Translations under genes and position numbers: made by a program
Shown here: piece after piece, positions 16,197 to 25,274 of the stretch
How the letters are laid out: every line of letters starts with the position of its first letter
Numbering within the stretch: position 1 is the stretch's first letter
DNA from: Mycolicibacterium doricum
GTDB lineage: Bacteria; Actinomycetota; Actinomycetes; Mycobacteriales; Mycobacteriaceae
Length of the DNA stretch: 64,000 bases
Assembly: GCF_010728155.1 (NCBI RefSeq)
Contig: NZ_AP022605.1
Coordinates: forward strand, 930,001-994,000
Direction: 5' to 3'
Notes under the pieces: model-generated
Told to the model about the DNA's origin: nothing
What the model saw: the letters and a program-made list of their open reading frames with translations, nothing else
Databases searched by the model: none

Positions 16197-17711
16197 TCAG
16201 CTGGTCGTGGACGCGGCCTTGCGCGGACGCCGACGGCGGCGGCGACGCCCGGCTTGGCCGGACTCACCGCTGGCATCGGCGTCCCCGTCACCGTCCACGG
16301 ATTCGACAGCCGACTGCTCGGCCGACGCCTCGACGTGGCCGGTGACGGGTTCGCCTGCGCGGGTGCGCCGACGGTTTCGGGACCGGCTGCGGGTGGGCTT
16401 GTCGTCCCCGTCGCGGTCACCGGCACGTTCGCCGCGGCGGGAGCGTTCAGGACGCTTGGCGGCCCTCGCCTTCGGCTCACCGACAGAACCGCCGGCGTCG
16501 GCGGGGATGCCCAGTTCCTCGTAGAGGTGCGGCGAACTGGAGTAGGTCTCAGCCGGGTCCGGGGTGTTCAGGCCCAGCGCCTTGTCGATCATCGACCAGC
16601 GGGGCAGCTCGTCCCAGTCGACCAGCGTCACCGCGACGCCGGTCTTGCCTGCGCGGCCCGTGCGGCCGATGCGGTGCACGTAGGCCTGCTCGTCCTCCGG
16701 GATCTGGAAATTGATCACGTGGGTGATGTCGTCGATGTCGATGCCGCGCGCCGCGACGTCCGTGGCGACCAGCACGTCCACCTCGCCGTTGCGGAAGCTC
16801 TTGAGCGCCTTCTCGCGGGCACTCTGACCCAGGTCACCGTGGACGGCGCCGACCTTGAACCCGCGCTCGGCGAGTTCGTCGGCCACCTTCTGCGCGGTGC
16901 GCTTGGTCCGGGTGAAGATCATCGTCGCGCCGCGGCCCTCCGCCTGCAGGATCCGGCTGACCACCTCGACCTTGTCCAGCGCGTGGGCGCGGTAGGCGAA
17001 CTGCGCGGTGGTGTCGTGGGTGGCGGCCGAATGCGGCGCCTCAGCGCGGATGTGGGTGGGCTGATTCATGAAGGTGCGCGCCAGCGTGATGATCGGATCC
17101 GGCATCGTGGCAGAGAACAGCATTGCCTGTCGCGTGTCGGGGGTTTGGCGCAGGATGCGCTCGATGTCGGGCAGGAATCCCAGATCGAGCATCTCGTCGG
17201 CTTCGTCGAGTACCAGCACCGACAGGCCGCCCAGCTGTAGGTGACCCTGCTGGGCCAGGTCGAGCAGGCGGCCTGGCGTGCCGACCACGACGTCGGCGCC
17301 CTCGCGCAGCGCCTCGATCTGCGGCTCGTACGGGCGGCCACCGTAGATCGACACCACCGAGAGCTTGCGGTGGCCGGCGGTCAGGTACTTGGCGGCCAGC
17401 GACAGGTCGCTGTGGACCTGCAGGCACAGCTCGCGGGTGGGAACCACGATCAGGGCGCGGGGGATACCGGTCAGGGTCTTGTCGGCGTCGGTGGTGACGC
17501 GCTGCAGCAGCGGGACGCCGAAAGCGTAGGTCTTGCCCATACCCGTGCGAGCCTGACCGATCAGGTCGTCGCCGGCCAACGCCATGGGCAGGGTCAGTTC
17601 CTGGATGGCGAAGGGCTGATGGATGCCTTCCTCGGCCAGTGCGCGACAGATTTCGTCACGTACGCCGAGGCTGGCGAATGTCATCTCAACAGGAGTTGTC
17701 AAAGGAGTCAT
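16197..17711 (-). CDS. rhlE: DEAD-box ATP-dependent RNA helicase RhlE
   Basis: A 504-residue RNA helicase. Q motif (PFAIQELTLPMAL), Walker A ARTGMGKT, DEAD box VLDEADEM, motif III SAT, and motifs V/VI in ATDVAARGIDID and HRIGRTGRAG are all present. A long C-terminal tail, alternately rich in Arg/Lys and in Asp/Glu/Ser (about 400-504), is probably disordered and binds RNA. ATG 17711 gives the conserved TFASLGV start of the core. The 265-base gap upstream could include a regulated 5' UTR, since such helicases are often cold-induced. Counterpart of Rv3211c. Confidence 0.93.
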   Translation of the reverse strand: MTPLTTPVEMTFASLGVRDEICRALAEEGIHQPFAIQELTLPMALAGDDLIGQARTGMGKTYAFGVPLLQRVTTDADKTLTGIPRALIVVPTRELCLQVHSDLSLAAKYLTAGHRKLSVVSIYGGRPYEPQIEALREGADVVVGTPGRLLDLAQQGHLQLGGLSVLVLDEADEMLDLGFLPDIERILRQTPDTRQAMLFSATMPDPIITLARTFMNQPTHIRAEAPHSAATHDTTAQFAYRAHALDKVEVVSRILQAEGRGATMIFTRTKRTAQKVADELAERGFKVGAVHGDLGQSAREKALKSFRNGEVDVLVATDVAARGIDIDDITHVINFQIPEDEQAYVHRIGRTGRAGKTGVAVTLVDWDELPRWSMIDKALGLNTPDPAETYSSSPHLYEELGIPADAGGSVGEPKARAAKRPERSRRGERAGDRDGDDKPTRSRSRNRRRTRAGEPVTGHVEASAEQSAVESVDGDGDADASGESGQAGRRRRRRRPRKAASTTS

Positions 17712-17964
17712 GCGAAGTGAACGTGGCCTTTCATAGTCGACTCGTAGCCGGCCTCGTGGATTCCACGCGCACACGAGTCTGACGATGAAGCGGCCTCCTC
17801 GCCCGTCATGGGCGGTGCCGATCCGTTGGGCCCTGCACTTTCGGAGGCGGGCCAACGCGTGCACGCACATTTCTTTAGGGGGTGGCCCATCTGGAATGAG
17901 CCGCCGCCTCCACACACCATACCTTGGATTACTTTCCCGACGTGGATCGGGGCCCGTTGGCCAT

Positions 17965-17970
17965 TACAGT
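17965..17970 (+). promoter_or_regulatory. -10 element implying a leaderless transcript
   Basis: TACAGT lies exactly 6 bases before the ATG at 17977. A transcript starting 7 bases downstream would begin at the A of the start codon, giving the leaderless mRNA common in mycobacteria. There is no Shine-Dalgarno upstream of this ATG. Confidence 0.55.
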
Positions 17971-17976
17971 TGGGCC

Positions 17977-18681
17977 ATGAATTCGACGCGACCTGCAGCC
18001 TCGGGAGAGCACCCGATCACACCCCAAACGGCAGGTGTGTCGGCCGATCATCGCGGCGTCGACGAATTGTTCGCGCTGCTCGCCTACGGCGAGGTGGCCG
18101 CGTTCTACCGGCTGACCGACGAGGCGCGGATGGCGCCCAACCTGCGTGGGCGGATCAACATGGCCAGTATGGCGGCCGCCGAGATGAACCATTACGAGTT
18201 GCTGCGCGAAGCCATGGAGCGCCGCGGTGTCGACGTGGTGCCCGCTATGACGAAATACTCCTCGGCGCTGGAGAACTACCACCGGTTGACGACGCCGAGC
18301 ACCTGGCTCGAGGCACTGGTCAAGACGTATGTCGGCGATGCGCTCGCTGCGGATTTCTACAACGAGATCGCCGGTGCGCTGCCCGACGAGGTGGCCGCGG
18401 TGGTGCGCGGCGTGCTGGCCGAGACCGGGCATTCGCAGTTCGTGGTCGCCGAGGTGCGCGCCGCGGTGACCGCCAGCGACCGGCAGCGGCACCGGTTGGC
18501 ACTGTGGTCGCGGCGGTTATTGGGTGAGGCGATCACCCAGGCGCAGTACGTGCTGGCCGAACACGACGAACTCGTCGACCTCGTGATGGCCGGCGGTGAA
18601 GGGCTCACGCAGATCGCCGGGTTCTTCGACCGGTTGCAGCAGACCCACCAGTCACGGATGCAGGAACTCGGTTTGGCCTGA
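17977..18681 (+). CDS. Ferritin-like diiron-domain protein (Rv3210c family)
   Basis: A 234-residue all-helical protein. Carboxylate and histidine residues spaced as in ferritin-like four-helix bundles are visible: E (LLAYGEVAAFYRL), E-x-x-H (AAAEMNHYELL), a central D/E pair (VGDALAADFYNEIAG) and E-x-x-H (LAETGHSQFVV). This suggests a di-iron site like that of tRNA hydroxylase (MiaE) or related hydroxylases. The substrate is not known. ATG 17977 is probably the first base of a leaderless mRNA. It is convergent with the MmpS-like gene, only 4 bases away. Confidence 0.8.
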   Translation: MNSTRPAASGEHPITPQTAGVSADHRGVDELFALLAYGEVAAFYRLTDEARMAPNLRGRINMASMAAAEMNHYELLREAMERRGVDVVPAMTKYSSALENYHRLTTPSTWLEALVKTYVGDALAADFYNEIAGALPDEVAAVVRGVLAETGHSQFVVAEVRAAVTASDRQRHRLALWSRRLLGEAITQAQYVLAEHDELVDLVMAGGEGLTQIAGFFDRLQQTHQSRMQELGLA

Positions 18682-18685
18682 GGCG

Positions 18686-19465
18686 CTACTGCGTGCAGGT
18701 GGCGATCATCGAGTTGTTGTTCTGGGTGACCAGCGCGGCGCCCGCGGCATCGGTGATCGTGCAGTTGAGTTGACCGCCGATGCTGGTGGCGGTGACCGAC
18801 TTGAGTTCCACACCAGGGTCGAGCACGACGGTCTTCGACCACGGCAGCGCCACGTTGACCTCGGTCTGCAATGCGCCCTGCTGGTCGGTGTAGATGACCG
18901 TCACGAAGTCGATGAGTTGGCGGTTGCCCGTGACCGTGTAGGTGATCGCGCGCGGCGTGGCCGCCGCAGCGGGTGGCGGGGGAGCGAGGGCACTCGGCGC
19001 CGGGTCGGGGGTGGCGTTCGCCGATGGCGACGGTAGCGAGGTCGGCGTGACGGTCGTGATGGTTTCCGGGGCGAGCGAGGCGACCGGGGGCGGTAAAGCC
19101 GCCGAGGTGTCGTGCGGCGCCGCCGCGGAGACCGGTGGGCGGGTCTGTGCCGAACGGCCGACCGTCGCCGACACCGATCCGCTGTCGCCGCCGCCGAGGA
19201 TCACCAACGTGCATAGCGCGGCGACGAGGAGGGTCGCGCCCGAAACGGCGGCGATCCACTTCCAGCGGTTGTCGATGTCGGTCTCGTAGTCCTCGTAGTC
19301 CTCGTAGTCCTCGTAGCCGAGGTCCGTGTCGGTGTGCGACCCGGGCTGCCAACTCTGCCCGTAGCCGGTGTGGTCGCCGTAGTCGCGGTGGTCGGCGCGC
19401 GGGCGGTCCAGGCGTCCGGTTTGCGCGGACGTGTACGGCGAATGCGGCGAATAATGCCTGCTCAT
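18686..19465 (-). CDS. MmpS-like membrane protein with Pro/Thr-rich linker
   Basis: A 259-residue protein. The cytosolic N-terminus (about 1-68) is Tyr/Asp-rich and contains a DNA-level 9-base repeat giving EDYEDYEDYE (about 51-60). One transmembrane helix follows (about 69-91), then a Pro/Ala/Thr-rich linker (about 95-170) and a C-terminal MmpS-type beta domain (ITYTVTGNRQLIDFVTVIYT to the final CTQ). Two cysteines in that domain could form a disulphide. MmpS proteins usually pair with MmpL lipid or siderophore transporters, but no mmpL gene is adjacent. ATG 19465 begins MSRHYSPHSPY. Positional equivalent of Rv3209. Confidence 0.82.
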   Translation of the reverse strand: MSRHYSPHSPYTSAQTGRLDRPRADHRDYGDHTGYGQSWQPGSHTDTDLGYEDYEDYEDYETDIDNRWKWIAAVSGATLLVAALCTLVILGGGDSGSVSATVGRSAQTRPPVSAAAPHDTSAALPPPVASLAPETITTVTPTSLPSPSANATPDPAPSALAPPPPAAAATPRAITYTVTGNRQLIDFVTVIYTDQQGALQTEVNVALPWSKTVVLDPGVELKSVTATSIGGQLNCTITDAAGAALVTQNNNSMIATCTQ

Positions 19466-19707
19466 TATGGCTTTCCGGTAGCTTTCAACGGCTCTGCGTC
19501 CGATGCTAGCGGGGCTGAAGTGACAGTTGAGGTCCCCCAGCATCCGATTGGGTCACGGTCCGGGCTCGGTTCGGCTGCGGTCGAGATCACGCCCGCGCCG
19601 GCTTCGCGCAGCGCGTAATCACCAGGGCGGCGGCGGGACGTCGGCGTCCACTAGCCTTTCCGGTTAGCGACGCGGAGTCAGCGACAGCACGACGAAAGGG
19701 TTCAAGC

Positions 19708-20692
<985 letters not shown>

Positions 20693-20704
20693 TTACTACC
20701 GATC

Positions 20705-20724
20705 GGGTGGCGCACGCGCCACCC
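20705..20724. promoter_or_regulatory. Palindromic operator candidate between TetR and DUF3152 genes
   Basis: GGGTGGCGC-AC-GCGCCACCC is a perfect 9-bp inverted repeat with a 2-base centre. It lies upstream of a -10-like TAGTAAT (minus strand, about 20691-20697) of the TetR gene and 69 bases before the DUF3152 start, so the TetR protein is the obvious candidate ligand. Confidence 0.45.
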
Positions 20725-20792
20725 ACACCTGCCGGGGGTCGCCGGTGGCGCGCCGGAAACTCAAGTCCGCCGGGCTGTGCCATCCTGTTTCG

Positions 20793-21875
20793 GTGACCTA
20801 CGACTCCCGCGCGCGTGGAGGACACCTGGGTCCAGAGCGTCGCGCCGACCGTCGGGCCCCCGCGGTGCGCACCGAGTGGCAGGAACAGCACCGTAACGGG
20901 CGAGATCCGCTGCGTGCCCAGCGCGACCCACTGGCCGTCGAACGCGGACGCGTCCGATCCAACCGGGACGACCGGCGGCAGTGGCGTAAACAGACCTGGC
21001 TCGGCCGCTTCGTGTCGACTTACGGGTGGCGCGCCTATGCGCTGCCGGTGCTCGCCGTGCTCACCGTCGTCGTCATGTACCAGACCGTGACAGGAACGAG
21101 CGCGCCGCAACATGTGGCCGACGAAGAAGGACCGGTACAGGGCCCGCCCACGATCGGCGTGGCCAGCACGGCAATCGTCGGCGCGCCGCCCAACGGGCTC
21201 ACCCAGTTCGACGCCAACCTGCCGACCGGCATCCTGCCCGCGGGCGGTCCCTTCACCGAGGCAGGCGCCAAGACCTGGCATGTGGTGTCCGGCACCACAC
21301 CGCAGGTGGGGCAGGGGACGACCAAGAACTTCACCTACACCGTCGAGGTCGAGGACGGCCTCGACACCACGGCCTTCGGCGGCGACGAGGGCTTCGCCCG
21401 CATGGTCGACGAGACGCTGGCCAACCCGAAGAGCTGGACCCATAACCCGCAGTTCGCGTTCACCCGCATCGACGCGGGCGCGGGCCCGCCCGACTTCCGG
21501 GTGTCGCTCACCTCACCGCTGACCATCCGGGAAGGCTGTGGCTACGACATCCAGCTCGAGGCGTCCTGCTACAACCCGGCGTACCTCGGTGACCAACCGC
21601 GGGTGTTCATCAACGAGGCGCGCTGGGTACGCGGTGCCGTGCCGTTCCAGGGCGACATCGGGTCCTACCGGCAGTACCTCATCAACCACGAAGTGGGCCA
21701 CGCGATCGGCTATCAGCGTCACGAATCCTGCATCGAGAACGGCGCGCTCGCGCCGATCATGATGCAACAGACGTTTTCCACGTCGAACGACGACGCCGCC
21801 CGGTTCGACCCCGAAACCGTGCGGTCCGACGGGCTGACGTGCCGCTTCAATCCCTGGCCGTATCCGATCGCCTGA
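20793..21875 (+). CDS. DUF3152 protein with zincin metalloprotease motif
   Basis: A 360-residue membrane-anchored protein. An Arg-rich cytosolic N-terminus (about 1-85) leads to one transmembrane helix (about 88-106), a linker and an extracytoplasmic domain of about 230 residues. In it HEVGHAIGYQRH (299-310) forms an HExxHxxGxxxH zinc site: His299, Glu300, His303 and His310. Cysteine pairs (CGYDIQ...C and HESC...C) probably form disulphides. GTG 20793 is the start. The counterpart Rv3207c is annotated only as conserved. It sits next to moeZ in the same orientation. Confidence 0.82.
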   Translation: MTYDSRARGGHLGPERRADRRAPAVRTEWQEQHRNGRDPLRAQRDPLAVERGRVRSNRDDRRQWRKQTWLGRFVSTYGWRAYALPVLAVLTVVVMYQTVTGTSAPQHVADEEGPVQGPPTIGVASTAIVGAPPNGLTQFDANLPTGILPAGGPFTEAGAKTWHVVSGTTPQVGQGTTKNFTYTVEVEDGLDTTAFGGDEGFARMVDETLANPKSWTHNPQFAFTRIDAGAGPPDFRVSLTSPLTIREGCGYDIQLEASCYNPAYLGDQPRVFINEARWVRGAVPFQGDIGSYRQYLINHEVGHAIGYQRHESCIENGALAPIMMQQTFSTSNDDAARFDPETVRSDGLTCRFNPWPYPIA

Positions 21876-21976
21876 CGGGAAGCCTGCGGGGCCCTGCGCT
21901 GTTGTGTGAGGTGCCTATTGTGAAGGTGACGCGACTGCCGACCGTGGTCGACGCACCGCAGATTGAGGAGATACCG

Positions 21977-23179
21977 GTGTCAGGGAATGTGGGAACGCTC
22001 GCTCAACAATCATTGCCTCCGCTGGTGGAGCCGGTTGGCGAACTGACCCGCGAAGAAGTCGCCCGATACAGCCGCCACCTGATCATCCCGGATTTGGGAC
22101 TCGACGGTCAGAAGCGGCTCAAGAACGCCAAGGTGCTGGTGATCGGCGCCGGCGGGCTGGGATCACCGACCCTGCTGTACCTGGCGGCGGCCGGAGTGGG
22201 CACCATCGGCATCGTCGACTTCGACGTCGTCGACGAGTCCAACCTGCAGCGGCAGATCATCCACGGACAGTCCGATGTCGGCCGCCCCAAGGCGCAGAGC
22301 GCACGCGATTCGGTCCTCGAGATCAACCCGCTGGTGACCGTGCGCCTGCACGAGGAGCGCTTGGAACCGGAGAACGCCGTCGAACTGTTCGAGCAGTACG
22401 ACCTGATCCTCGACGGCACCGACAACTTCGCCACCCGCTATCTGGTCAACGACGCCGCGGTACTCGCGCACAAGCCGTACGTGTGGGGCTCGATCTACCG
22501 CTTCGAAGGCCAGGTCTCGGTGTTCTGGGAGGACGCCCCACACGGTCTGGGCCTCAACTACCGCGACCTGTATCCCGAACCGCCGCCTCCGGGCATGGTC
22601 CCCTCCTGCGCCGAGGGCGGTGTGCTGGGCATCCTGTGCGCCTCGATCGCGTCGGTGATGGGCACTGAGGCGATCAAGCTGATCACCGGTATCGGTGAGC
22701 CGCTGCTCGGCCGGCTGATGGTCTACGACGCGCTGGACATGACGTACCGCACGATCAAGATTCGCAAGGATCCGGCGACGCCGAAGATCACCGAGCTCAT
22801 CGACTACGAGGCGTTCTGCGGTGTGGTCTCCGATGCCGCCGCGGCGGCCGCCGCCGATTCCACCGTCACACCCCGGGAGCTGCGTGAGTTGATCGACGCA
22901 GGTAAGCCGGTGGCGTTGATCGACGTGCGCGAGCAGGTCGAATGGGACATCAACCGCATCGAGGGCGCCGAGCTTATCCCGAAGTCCACCATAGAGGCGG
23001 GCGACGGCTTGGCCAAGCTGCCGCACGACCGGATCCCGGTGCTGTACTGCAAGACCGGTGTTCGCTCAGCCGAGGCGCTCGCCGCGGTGAAGAACGCCGG
23101 GTTCTCCGACGCACTGCACCTGCAGGGCGGCATCGTGGCGTGGGCCAAGCAACTCCAACCCGACATGGTGATGTACTGA
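21977..23179 (+). CDS. moeZ: Adenylyltransferase/sulfurtransferase MoeZ
   Basis: A 400-residue fusion. The N-terminal ThiF/MoeB adenylation domain has the nucleotide loop IGAGGLGSPT (56-65) and the Arg/Asp motif DFDVVDESNLQRQ; the C-terminal rhodanese domain carries the sulfur-accepting Cys358 in YCKTGVRS. The enzyme activates the C-terminal glycine of small sulfur carriers (such as CysO and MoaD) and delivers sulfur for cysteine, molybdopterin and related pathways. GTG 21977 is chosen because GAGGAG lies 6 bases upstream; GTG 21920 would add 19 residues without homologous sequence. Confidence 0.93.
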   Translation: MSGNVGTLAQQSLPPLVEPVGELTREEVARYSRHLIIPDLGLDGQKRLKNAKVLVIGAGGLGSPTLLYLAAAGVGTIGIVDFDVVDESNLQRQIIHGQSDVGRPKAQSARDSVLEINPLVTVRLHEERLEPENAVELFEQYDLILDGTDNFATRYLVNDAAVLAHKPYVWGSIYRFEGQVSVFWEDAPHGLGLNYRDLYPEPPPPGMVPSCAEGGVLGILCASIASVMGTEAIKLITGIGEPLLGRLMVYDALDMTYRTIKIRKDPATPKITELIDYEAFCGVVSDAAAAAAADSTVTPRELRELIDAGKPVALIDVREQVEWDINRIEGAELIPKSTIEAGDGLAKLPHDRIPVLYCKTGVRSAEALAAVKNAGFSDALHLQGGIVAWAKQLQPDMVMY

Positions 23180-23266
23180 CTGGCCTTTGGTCTCAGCCCG
23201 GCAACGGGTCGGAGACACAGCAGGTCAGCGGTCAATTATCGGCACTGTCACCGGTAACCTGACGCT

Positions 23267-24121
23267 GTGAGCACCGAGCGCCCGCCCGACCACGTCCTGG
23301 CCGCGTTCGGACTGGTCGGCGTGCGCCCGGTGCCGCTCGGATCGAGCTGGGAAGGCGGCTGGCGCTGCGGCGAGGTGGTGCTGTCGATGGTTGCCGACCA
23401 CGCCCGGGCGGCCTGGTCGGCGAAGGTGCGGGAGACGCTGTTCGTCGACGGCGTGCGGTTGGCGCGGCCGGTCCGGTCCACCGACGGCCGGTACGTGGTC
23501 GCCGGCTGGCGGGCCGACACATTCGTCGCCGGCACCCCCGAACCGCGGCACGACGAGGTGGTGTCCGCGGCGGTCCGGTTGCACGACGCCACCGCCAAGC
23601 TCGAACGGCCGCGTTTCCTCACCCAGCCGCCCGTCGCACCGTGGGCGGACGTCGACGTGTTCATCGCCGCCGACCGCGCCGCCTGGGAAGAGCGTCCGCT
23701 GCACTCCCTGCCGCCGGGTGCTCGCGTGGCACCGGGTTCGGCCGACGGGCAACGCTCCGTCGAGCTGATCAACCAGCTCGCCACCCTGCGCCGGGCCACC
23801 AAGAGCCCGAGTCAGCTGGTGCACGGTGACCTGTACGGCACGGTCCTCTTCGCGGGTGCCGCTGCCCCGGGGATCACCGACATCACGCCGTACTGGCGGC
23901 CGGCGTCCTGGGCGGCCGGGGTCGTCGTCGTCGACGCCCTGTCATGGGGTGAAGCCGACGACGGGCTGATCGAGCGCTGGGCGTCGCTTCCGGAATGGCC
24001 ACAGATGCTGTTGCGCGCGTTGATGTTCCGGCTCGCCGTCCACGCGCTTCATCCACGGTCCACGACGGCGGCGTTTCCCGGGCTGGCCCGCACCGCGGCG
24101 CTGGTGCGCCCGGTGCTCTAG
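23267..24121 (+). CDS. Aminoglycoside-phosphotransferase-like protein (TIGR02569 family)
   Basis: A 284-residue conserved actinobacterial protein related to small-molecule kinases. A Brenner-type loop QLVHGDLYGTVLF (about 184-196) and a following DITPYWRP resemble the catalytic and metal-binding segments of phosphotransferases, but with substitutions (GDLYGT instead of GDxxxxN), so activity is doubtful. GTG at 23267 starts directly after the moeZ gap. The gene ends four bases inside the convergent ATL gene. Counterpart of Rv3205c; substrate unknown. Confidence 0.75.
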   Translation: MSTERPPDHVLAAFGLVGVRPVPLGSSWEGGWRCGEVVLSMVADHARAAWSAKVRETLFVDGVRLARPVRSTDGRYVVAGWRADTFVAGTPEPRHDEVVSAAVRLHDATAKLERPRFLTQPPVAPWADVDVFIAADRAAWEERPLHSLPPGARVAPGSADGQRSVELINQLATLRRATKSPSQLVHGDLYGTVLFAGAAAPGITDITPYWRPASWAAGVVVVDALSWGEADDGLIERWASLPEWPQMLLRALMFRLAVHALHPRSTTAAFPGLARTAALVRPVL

Positions 24122-24426
24122 CCGAAGATGTGGCGCACCGAATCGTCACCGCGCAACCGCACTCGGCCGTCCGTGGCCGGGACTCCCTCGGCGCGCAACC
24201 GTTCGAGTTGCCGGATAGCCAGAGGTGACGCAGGCCTGCCAGACGCGCCGATCACCCGGTGCCACGGTAGGTCCGACGAGTCGGTGCGCATGATCCAGCC
24301 GACGATCCGGGGACTCGGCAAGCCTGCCGCGACCGCGATGTCTCCGTAGGTGGCGACCCGGCCCGGCGGGATCTGCGCCACGAGCGCGCGCACCGCCTCG
24401 ACCTGTTCGTCGGTGATGGCAGCCAC
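24118..24426 (-). CDS. Alkyltransferase-like protein (ATL)
   Basis: A 102-residue homologue of the DNA-binding domain of O6-alkylguanine-DNA alkyltransferase. The active-site PCHRV of the alkyltransferases is replaced by PWHRV (Trp55), so it cannot remove alkyl groups itself. ATL proteins bind O6-alkylguanine, flip it and recruit nucleotide excision repair. The helix-turn-helix arginine finger is visible in SPRIVGWIMRT. GTG 24426 starts 3 bases after the stop of the upstream hydrolase, so the two share an operon. Counterpart of Rv3204. Confidence 0.92.
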   Translation of the reverse strand: MAAITDEQVEAVRALVAQIPPGRVATYGDIAVAAGLPSPRIVGWIMRTDSSDLPWHRVIGASGRPASPLAIRQLERLRAEGVPATDGRVRLRGDDSVRHIFG

Positions 24427-24428
24427 GC

Positions 24429-25268
24429 TCAACGCCGTTCGAGGTGCTCTCGCACGACGGCCGCGGACTCGGCGGGCTTCGCCTGACCCACCATGTGGTC
24501 GCAGTCCCATTGCAGCACAGTCAAATTCGATCCTAGGGCGGCATCCAGCGACGCGATCAGCTCATCGGTCGCGTACGGTGGGTCGGTACGCGTTGCCCGG
24601 ATCAGCGTGGTCGGCGTACCGTCGCGTGGGAGGGTCACCGGCCGGGCCAGCTCGCTCCAGTACGACATCATCGCCGGAACACTGATGCGCCACCCGCTGC
24701 GGCCGTTCGACAGGGTGACCAGATGCTCGTCGAGTTCCCGGTCTAGCTCGGCGGAATCGACCTCACCCCACGACCCCGAGACTTTCTCGGCCCGCGCCTC
24801 GGCCCGATCGGTGTAATCGGGAGAGGCCAACATGTCGTCGGCGGTCTCACGCATCCACTCCCCGTCGAGGCTTACCGCCGGGTCGAGCAGCACCAGCCCC
24901 GACACCAGGTCCGGCCGCGCCGACGCCAGCGCCAGGGCGACCGCACCTCCGAAGGAATGACCCACCACCACGACGGGACCGCCCCCGTCGGCGTCGAGCA
25001 GGGCGGCGAGCGCGTCGGTATTGGCGTCCAATGTCCATGGCGCCGCCCACGTGGACCGGCCGTGACCGATCAAGTCCGGTGCGGCCACGGCGAACTGGGG
25101 CAGATACCGGGTCGCCAGCGTCTGCCAGCGCTGACCGTGGCCGGTCAAACCGTGCACAGCCAGTAGCTGGGCGGGTTCCGGCAGACCGTAGCGGTGCACG
25201 TACAAGCTCACGTCGACGATGGTGCCAGCCCGCTTCGACGGCGGCTTGTCGGACCCCCGTGATGTCAT
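24429..25268 (-). CDS. lipV: Alpha/beta-hydrolase (LipV-like)
   Basis: A 279-residue esterase/lipase-type hydrolase. The oxyanion strand is LAVHGLTGHGQRW, the nucleophile elbow GHSFGGA (Ser near residue 104), and a late histidine lies in WDCDHMVGQ. No signal peptide is evident. ATG 25268 leaves only 6 bases to the divergent adnA start, so GTG 25211 (VSLYVHRYG), which begins at the first conserved strand, is a real alternative. Synteny matches Rv3203 (lipV). It overlaps functionally with ATL only by operon position. Confidence 0.85.
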   Translation of the reverse strand: MTSRGSDKPPSKRAGTIVDVSLYVHRYGLPEPAQLLAVHGLTGHGQRWQTLATRYLPQFAVAAPDLIGHGRSTWAAPWTLDANTDALAALLDADGGGPVVVVGHSFGGAVALALASARPDLVSGLVLLDPAVSLDGEWMRETADDMLASPDYTDRAEARAEKVSGSWGEVDSAELDRELDEHLVTLSNGRSGWRISVPAMMSYWSELARPVTLPRDGTPTTLIRATRTDPPYATDELIASLDAALGSNLTVLQWDCDHMVGQAKPAESAAVVREHLERR

Positions 25269-25274
25269 GCCGTC

